Positions 59,519 through 64,000 of a stretch of DNA of 64,000 bases are shown here, piece by piece. The translations under genes were made by a program, and so were the position numbers. The stretch lies in assembly GCF_002278925.1 (NCBI RefSeq), contig NZ_NCJH01000015.1:95452-159451 (forward strand). The letters are read 5' to 3'. Source of the DNA: Polaromonas sp. 39-63-25 (lineage in GTDB: Bacteria > Pseudomonadota > Gammaproteobacteria > Burkholderiales > Burkholderiaceae_C). The notes under the pieces are model-generated. The model ran no database searches. It was given only the letters and a program-made list of their open reading frames with translations, and was not told where the DNA came from. Numbering within the stretch: position 1 is the stretch's first letter; every line of letters starts with the position of its first letter.

Positions 59519-61212
59519 GTGAACTCCTGCACTGGCTGGACCGCCTGCTCGAGGCCACCATGCCGCACCTGGTGGCCGTGCCCATTCTCGTTCCCATGCT
59601 GACCGCCGCGCTGATGCTGCTGCTGGGCGAACACCGGCGCCGCACCAAGGCAGCGCTCACCGTGGTCTCCGGCCTGATCGGCCTGCTGGCCGCGCTGGCA
59701 CTGCTGCGCTGGGTCAATGCGGTGGACACCGGCACCGGACCCGGCTCCATCGGTGTCTACCTGCCGGGCAACTGGCGCGCACCCTTCGGCATTGTGCTGG
59801 TGGCCGACCGCCTGTCCACGCTGATGGTGGCGCTGACCGGCGTGATCGCCTTCGCCGTGTCGATTTATTCGACTTCGCGCTGGGACCGTGCGGGGGTGCA
59901 TTTTCACCCGCTGCTGCAGCTGCAGCTCATGGGGCTCAACGGGGCCTTCCTGACCGGCGACCTGTTCAACCTGTTCGTCTTTTTCGAGGTCATGCTCGCG
60001 GCCTCTTACGGCCTGTTGCTGCACGGCTCGGGGCGCTTGCGGGTAAGCGCCGGCCTGCATTACATCGCCATCAACCTGGCGGCCTCGTCGCTGTTTCTGG
60101 TCGGTGCGGCGCTGCTGTACGGCGTGACCGGCACGCTCAACATGGCCGACCTGGGCCTGCGCATTGCCAAGCTCGATGCGGCCGATCGCGGTCTGGTGCA
60201 CGCGGCCGCGGCGATTCTGGCCACCGCCTTTTTTGCCAAGGCCGGCGCCTGGCCGCTCAACTTCTGGCTGGTGCCGGCCTACAGCGCGGCGGTGGCCCCC
60301 GTCAGTGCGGTCTTTGCGCTGCTGACCAAGCTGGGCATCTACACCGTGCTGCGCCTGTGGACCGTGCTGTTCGCGCCCGACACCGGCGCGTCGGCGCAGT
60401 TTGGCCAGGAGGTGCTGCTGGCCATCGGCCTGTCCACGCTGTTCGTCAGCGCGCTGGGCATCACCGGCACGCAGCGCCTGTCGCACCTGGCCGGGTATGC
60501 CGTGCTGATCTCCGCCGGCACGCTGCTGACCGCCATCGGCCTGGGACAGCCTGCGGTCTGGGCCGGCGCGCTGTATTACCTGCTCAGCTCGACGCTGGCC
60601 GCCAGCGCCTTCTTCCTGCTGATCGACATGATCGAACGCTGGCGCAATGCGGGCGCCAGCATCGCCCCGCATGAGAAAGCAGGCAACGCGCCCTTTCTCT
60701 CGGAAGACCTGACCGCCATCGACAACGTGAACCTCGACGACGAACAGCAGGCGCTCTACGGCCGCGAGATCCCGGCCGGCATTGCCTTTCTGGGCCTGTC
60801 CTTCGTGGTCTGCACGCTGCTGCTGGCCGGCCTGCCGCCGCTGTCGGGCTTTGTCGGCAAGTTCGCCATGTTGTCGGCCCTGCTGGACACACCCGTGATT
60901 TCACCGGCGAAATGGAGCTTTCTGGCGCTGCTGCTGCTGTCCGGCTTCCTGACGCTGGTCGCGTTGAGCCGCGCCGGCATCCGCTACTTCTGGACGCAGC
61001 CCGTGAGCAGCATGCCGGCCTTGCGCGCCCTCGAGGTGCTGCCGGTCGCCGCGCTGCTGGCCGCCAGCGTCGCCCTGAGCATCGAGGCCGGCCCGGTCAT
61101 GCAGCACGCCAACGCCATGGCGCAAAACCTGTTCAAACCCGCCGCCTACCGCAACGCCGTGATGGGCGCCCGGCAGGTGCCAAATCCGCCCACCCCGAAG
61201 GTCTCGCCATGA
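59515..61212 (+). CDS. mrpD: Monovalent cation/H+ antiporter subunit D
   Basis: A 565-residue NuoN/NuoM-like subunit with about 14 helices. LFNLFVFFEVMLAASYGLL carries the conserved Glu of helix 5; FFAKAGAWPLNFWLVPAY carries the helix 7 Lys, and LPPLSGFVGKFAM is near the end. It forms a proton path. A loop around residues 385-410, NAPFLSEDLTAIDNVNLDDEQQ, is acidic and probably extra-membranous. Both ends overlap the neighbours. Confidence 0.92.
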   Translation: MSELLHWLDRLLEATMPHLVAVPILVPMLTAALMLLLGEHRRRTKAALTVVSGLIGLLAALALLRWVNAVDTGTGPGSIGVYLPGNWRAPFGIVLVADRLSTLMVALTGVIAFAVSIYSTSRWDRAGVHFHPLLQLQLMGLNGAFLTGDLFNLFVFFEVMLAASYGLLLHGSGRLRVSAGLHYIAINLAASSLFLVGAALLYGVTGTLNMADLGLRIAKLDAADRGLVHAAAAILATAFFAKAGAWPLNFWLVPAYSAAVAPVSAVFALLTKLGIYTVLRLWTVLFAPDTGASAQFGQEVLLAIGLSTLFVSALGITGTQRLSHLAGYAVLISAGTLLTAIGLGQPAVWAGALYYLLSSTLAASAFFLLIDMIERWRNAGASIAPHEKAGNAPFLSEDLTAIDNVNLDDEQQALYGREIPAGIAFLGLSFVVCTLLLAGLPPLSGFVGKFAMLSALLDTPVISPAKWSFLALLLLSGFLTLVALSRAGIRYFWTQPVSSMPALRALEVLPVAALLAASVALSIEAGPVMQHANAMAQNLFKPAAYRNAVMGARQVPNPPTPKVSP

Positions 61213-61703
61213 TGCGGCGCTGGTTGCCTTCGCCGCCGCTGTCGCTGGCGCTGTTCGTCGTCTGGCTGCTGCTGAACCAGACACTCGATGCGGCCACCTT
61301 GCTGATGGCGGCGTTTTTTGCCGTGGCGGTACCTCTGCTGACCCGCAGCCTGCGCCCCGCCACCGTGCGCATGCGCAAACCAGGTGTCGCCCTGCGCCTG
61401 GTCGTGCGGGTGATGGGCGACCTGCTGCATTCGGCGCTGACGGTCGCCCGGCTGCTGCTGACGCGGCGCACGGCGGACATCGAGGCCCACTTCGTGGAGA
61501 TCCCGCTGCAGCTGCGCGACCCGAATGCCCTGGCCATGCTGGCCATGATCTGCTGCCTGACACCCGGCACCGCCTGGGGAGAGTTGTCGTTTGACCGTTC
61601 CAGGCTGTTGCTGCATGTATTTGAGGTGAAAGACGAGGCGGCTTTCATCACGCTGATCAAGACGCGTTATGAAGCCCCGTTGATGGAGATTTTCGAATCA
61701 TGA
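61209..61703 (+). CDS. mrpE: Monovalent cation/H+ antiporter subunit E
   Basis: A 164-residue subunit with two N-terminal helices (10-50) and a cytoplasmic part: RVMGDLLHSALTVARLLL, DPNALAMLAMICCLTPGTAWGEL is the MnhE hallmark, and the end is KDEAAFITLIKTRYEAPLMEIFE. Overlaps mrpD and mrpF by four bases each. Confidence 0.9.
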   Translation: MMRRWLPSPPLSLALFVVWLLLNQTLDAATLLMAAFFAVAVPLLTRSLRPATVRMRKPGVALRLVVRVMGDLLHSALTVARLLLTRRTADIEAHFVEIPLQLRDPNALAMLAMICCLTPGTAWGELSFDRSRLLLHVFEVKDEAAFITLIKTRYEAPLMEIFES

Positions 61704-61978
61704 GCGACTTTCTTTTCTGGGGACTCAAACTCGCCCTCTTCCTGCTGGCCGTCGCCATGCTGTGCGCGGTCGCCCGGCTGCTGATCGGACCGACCGCGCA
61801 GGACCGCGTGATGGCGCTGGACTGCCTCTACATCAACGGCATGCTGATGATGCTGGTGCTGGGCATTGTGTACGCCAGCAACGTCTACTTTGAAACCGCC
61901 CTGCTGATCGCGCTGTTCGGTTTTTTCGGCTCCACCGTCATTGGCAAGTTTCTGCTGCGCGGCGAGGTGATCGAATGA
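61700..61978 (+). CDS. mrpF: Monovalent cation/H+ antiporter subunit F
   Basis: A 92-residue protein with three transmembrane helices. ARLLIGPTAQDRVMALDCLYINGMLM matches the MnhF consensus GPTxxDRxxAxD (in part). Overlaps mrpE and mrpG. Confidence 0.9.
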   Translation: MSDFLFWGLKLALFLLAVAMLCAVARLLIGPTAQDRVMALDCLYINGMLMMLVLGIVYASNVYFETALLIALFGFFGSTVIGKFLLRGEVIE

Positions 61979-62343
61979 GCACCGGCTTGCCGCTGTGGGC
62001 CGAAGTCCTCACCGCCGTGTTTGCCGTGGTCGGTGCCGCCTTTGCAGCCATCGGCTCTTTCGGGCTGGTGCGGCTGCCGACCTTTTTCCACCGCATCCAC
62101 GCACCCACCCTGGGCGCAACCGTCGGCGTGTGGTGCATCACCCTGGCGACCATCATCTACTTTTCGGTCCAGGGCGACAGCCTGTTCCTGCGCGCCGTGC
62201 TGATCACGCTGTTTGTAGCCCTGACGGCGCCCGTCACGACGATCTTCCTGATGCGCGCCACCCTGTTCCGCGAACGGCAAAAGGGCGGCGCGGTGCCACC
62301 GGCCGCAACCTCGGCCCGGGCGCCGGATCAGGATAAGCTTTAA
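61975..62343 (+). CDS. mrpG: Monovalent cation/H+ antiporter subunit G
   Basis: A 122-residue subunit with three helices, including the MnhG signature [25 protein letters not shown]. It ends the mrp operon; the fluoride channel gene follows after 23 bases. Confidence 0.9.
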   Translation: MSTGLPLWAEVLTAVFAVVGAAFAAIGSFGLVRLPTFFHRIHAPTLGATVGVWCITLATIIYFSVQGDSLFLRAVLITLFVALTAPVTTIFLMRATLFRERQKGGAVPPAATSARAPDQDKL

Positions 62344-62366
62344 CTTTCTCCAAGATCGGACGCACC

Positions 62367-62753
62367 ATGCATGCAGTCATCGCCATCTGTCTGGGTGCCA
62401 GCGCCGGCGCACTGGCCCGCTGGGGCCTGGCGCTGTGGCTGACGCCCGGCGGCCTCATTCCCTGGGGCACGCTGGCCGCCAACCTGATTGGCGGCTACCT
62501 GATCGGCATCTGCCTGGCCTTTTTTCAGTCCCTGCCGCAGCTCGACCCGGTCTGGCGCCTGATGCTGGTGACCGGCTTTCTGGGCGGGCTCACCACTTTT
62601 TCCTCCTTTTCCGCTGAAGTTGTCACCTTCCTGCTGGAAGAGCGTTACGGCCTGGCGCTGGGCACGGCAGCGCTGCATGTGCTGGGCTCGCTGCTCATGA
62701 CCGTACTGGGCATCAAAACTGCTCTGTTTTTGATAGCTTACCGCGCACAGTAG
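62367..62753 (+). CDS. crcB: Fluoride ion channel CrcB/FluC
   Basis: A 128-residue protein with four helices. [26 protein letters not shown] (with the conserved Asn), and [15 protein letters not shown], the Phe-box and Thr-Phe-Ser stretch of Fluc channels. It exports toxic fluoride as a dual-topology dimer. There is no room for a fluoride riboswitch upstream (23 bases). Its last 12 codons and stop lie in a dispersed repeat. Confidence 0.93.
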   Translation: MHAVIAICLGASAGALARWGLALWLTPGGLIPWGTLAANLIGGYLIGICLAFFQSLPQLDPVWRLMLVTGFLGGLTTFSSFSAEVVTFLLEERYGLALGTAALHVLGSLLMTVLGIKTALFLIAYRAQ

Positions 62754-62776
62754 GCAAGGGCTAGAGCCACTTTTCT
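62719..62776 (+). repeat. Dispersed ~55-nt repeat, copy F
   Basis: TTTTTGATAGCTTACCGCGC, then AAGGGCTAGAGCCACTTTTC. It supplies the crcB stop codon at 62751-62753. Confidence 0.6.
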
Positions 62777-62856
62777 TGTGTGACGGCAGCACCGGTAGCC
62801 TGTCCGTAAAGTCGCCCATGCCATGAGATCACCGCCGGGTGGACTCGTGCAGTGAA

Positions 62857-62886
62857 ATGGGGCCGCGGTAGCTACCGCGGCCCCAT
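62857..62886. terminator. Perfect 30-base palindrome, probable terminator
   Basis: Fifteen-base perfect inverted repeat beginning ATGGGGCCGCGGTAG, without loop or strong T-run. It lies 4 bases past the stop of the minus-strand anchor protein, between convergent genes. A minus-strand transcript would end with the palindrome followed by TTTC, so it may act as a terminator in both directions. Confidence 0.6.
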
Positions 62887-62890
62887 TGCC

Positions 62891-63565
62891 TTACATCATT
62901 TTTTTGATATCGGTGTAGTCACCGCGTGTGCGCAGGATGACCTTGACGTTTGACTTGCCCCGATTGCGCCAGTACCAGCCGTGGTTGCCCGTGAATGCAG
63001 CTTCCAGCACGCCTTCATCTGACGCAACCGCACGGCCTTTCTCGTAGCTGATCGACTTGCCCGGCGCATCACCGTGTGTGTCGAAGTTGACCACACCGCC
63101 CTCGACGACCCACGAATAGTGAGCTTTGGCGCCCTGGACCATCTTGAGCTTGATTTCCGTGCCCTCTCCTGGAGTCAGGGTAACGGGCATCTCGTCGCGC
63201 CATTCCATCTTGGGAGCGGCAGCCTGGGTTGTCTCCTTCGGGGCAGTTGCCACCGTCGAGCTTGCGAGTGATTCGACCGCATTGGCAGTAACCACGCCCC
63301 GCGTTGTTCCGGCTGCCGGTGACTGTGTTGCCGACGTCGCGGTGGCAGCATCGGCTGCGGCCTGCGCCGCCAGCTGTTGCTTGACATCGCCCATTTCAGT
63401 CAAGCGAAGGACTCGACCGATGCCGGTGGGATCGATGCCGTATTCGGCCGGAAGCACGACGGCAACCAGCAGCACCAGCGCCGAAATGGCGGCCAGGATG
63501 GTAGAGCGCACAAGCTGCCTGGAAGAAGGCAGTTCGGCGCGCAGGGGGGTATCGCTGTTGTACAT
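62891..63565 (-). CDS. Transmembrane anchor protein
   Basis: A 224-residue protein with one N-terminal membrane helix (about 22-42), then a long Ala/Thr-rich linker (70-125) and a C-terminal beta-rich domain: MPVTLTPGEGTEIKLKMVQGAKAHYSW, VVNFDTHGD and GNHGWYWRNRGKSNVKVILRTRGDY (in part). This looks like a periplasmic domain held at the inner membrane. Function unknown. It follows the HupE-like gene by 20 bases on the same strand, so the two are probably co-transcribed. Start ATG 63565; the frame is open to 63892. Confidence 0.8.
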   Translation of the reverse strand: MYNSDTPLRAELPSSRQLVRSTILAAISALVLLVAVVLPAEYGIDPTGIGRVLRLTEMGDVKQQLAAQAAADAATATSATQSPAAGTTRGVVTANAVESLASSTVATAPKETTQAAAPKMEWRDEMPVTLTPGEGTEIKLKMVQGAKAHYSWVVEGGVVNFDTHGDAPGKSISYEKGRAVASDEGVLEAAFTGNHGWYWRNRGKSNVKVILRTRGDYTDIKKMM

Positions 63566-63585
63566 GTTGAATATTCCTTGGGTGT

Positions 63586-64000
63586 TCAGGACACGAAGTA
63601 GCCAGTGAGTTGCATGCCCACCAGAATGAAGCCCGCGCTCATCATGGCGACGTTGGCGGTGTAGGCGTGGCGGATGAAGCTGGGTGTGCGGCGCCAGTAG
63701 CTCATGCCGATCAGGATGACCGCCAATGCCAGCAGCTGTCCGATTTCCACACCCACGTTGAAGGCCAGCAGGTTGGGTAGCAGTCCGTCGGGGGAGATCC
63801 CGTACTCCTGGATCTTGGTCGCCAAACCAAAGCCGTGAAACAGGCCAAACACCAGGGTCGCGATCTTGGTGTTGGGCTGGAACCCCAGCCATCGCTGGAA
63901 GGCACCGATGTTGTCCAGGGCCTTGTAGACGACGGACAGACCGATGATCGCGTCGATCAGGTAGCTGTTGATTCCGACGTTGAAGTAAACGCCCAGGATC
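63586..64000 (-). CDS. HupE/UreJ-family membrane protein, C-terminal part (5' end outside window)
   Basis: The frame is open from the window edge. Visible are about 138 residues with several helices, including GVYFNVGINSYLIDAIIGLSVVYKALDNIG, FGLFHGFGLATK (the conserved HGFGLA), NLLAFNVGVEIGQLL and a final helix ending GYFVS. Family members are associated with nickel/cobalt handling or hydrogenase/urease assembly, but many occur alone. The 5' end and neighbours cannot be seen. Confidence 0.82.
   Translation of the reverse strand, partial: ILGVYFNVGINSYLIDAIIGLSVVYKALDNIGAFQRWLGFQPNTKIATLVFGLFHGFGLATKIQEYGISPDGLLPNLLAFNVGVEIGQLLALAVILIGMSYWRRTPSFIRHAYTANVAMMSAGFILVGMQLTGYFVS

Noticed and set aside
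62344-62366. Fluoride riboswitch in front of crcB
   Set aside because: Only 23 bases separate mrpG and crcB, too few for the aptamer.

Overview
This 64 kb window is one contiguous stretch of a GC-rich betaproteobacterial chromosome. Gene content and order (ompA / gyrA / pheA / tyrA / aroA-cmk / rpsA / ihfB / lapAB / rfaE1 / hldD, and glnA-ntrB-ntrC) together with two kinds of short interspersed repeat point to the Comamonadaceae, probably a Polaromonas-, Rhodoferax- or Variovorax-like genus. That placement is an inference from gene order and protein resemblance; no search was run. There are no phage genes, insertion sequences or CRISPR arrays.

Layout. 1-4.5 kb: end of a cytochrome P450, a thioredoxin, small membrane proteins and a GlcD-type flavoprotein. 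4.5-7.7 kb: a ccdAB toxin-antitoxin pair heading a tightly packed run thyA, a frameshifted fosX-like gene, folA and xth. 8-13.1 kb: glnA, a DUF4124 gene, ntrB and ntrC on the minus strand, with a recognisable sigma-54 promoter and two NtrC sites in front of glnA. 13.1-19.5 kb: a molybdopterin-binding-domain protein, EI24 protein, fatty acid hydroxylase, polysaccharide deacetylase, beta-propeller, alpha/beta hydrolase and rsuA. 19.7-23.5 kb: a cardiolipin synthase-like gene, the tmRNA gene (its 5' tRNA half is not where it should be), gph, ubiG and ompA. 23.7-36.8 kb: the conserved core block gyrA, DUF2059, pheA, tyrA, aroA-cmk fusion, rpsA, ihfB, lapA, lapB, rfaE1 and hldD. 36.8-42.5 kb: a c-type cytochrome, a CBS protein, a helix-hairpin-helix protein and a three-gene flavoprotein cluster. 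42.7-47 kb: a five-gene cluster, MTA phosphorylase-like gene, arsS, two glycosyltransferases and arsM, that reads as an arsenosugar pathway. 47.2-56.1 kb: an aspartoacylase-like gene, a DinB protein, and a 5-oxoprolinase/hydantoinase with its MarR-like regulator divergent from a TRAP transporter. 56.2-62.8 kb: a complete mrp (multisubunit Na+/H+ antiporter) operon, then crcB. 62.9-64 kb: a membrane-anchor protein and the cut end of a HupE/UreJ-type protein.

The most unusual points are: (1) a tmRNA gene whose tag and 3' half are intact but whose 5' acceptor half is replaced by the end of gph; (2) the arsenosugar cluster with a nucleoside phosphorylase as its probable missing adenine-removal step; (3) a family of about 55-nt repeats that sits at gene ends and appears to have been absorbed in frame in aroA and two other genes; (4) the ccdAB operator built on the stop codon of the preceding gene, with toxin translation running into thyA; and (5) a one-base deletion in the fosX-like gene that removes its third metal ligand.
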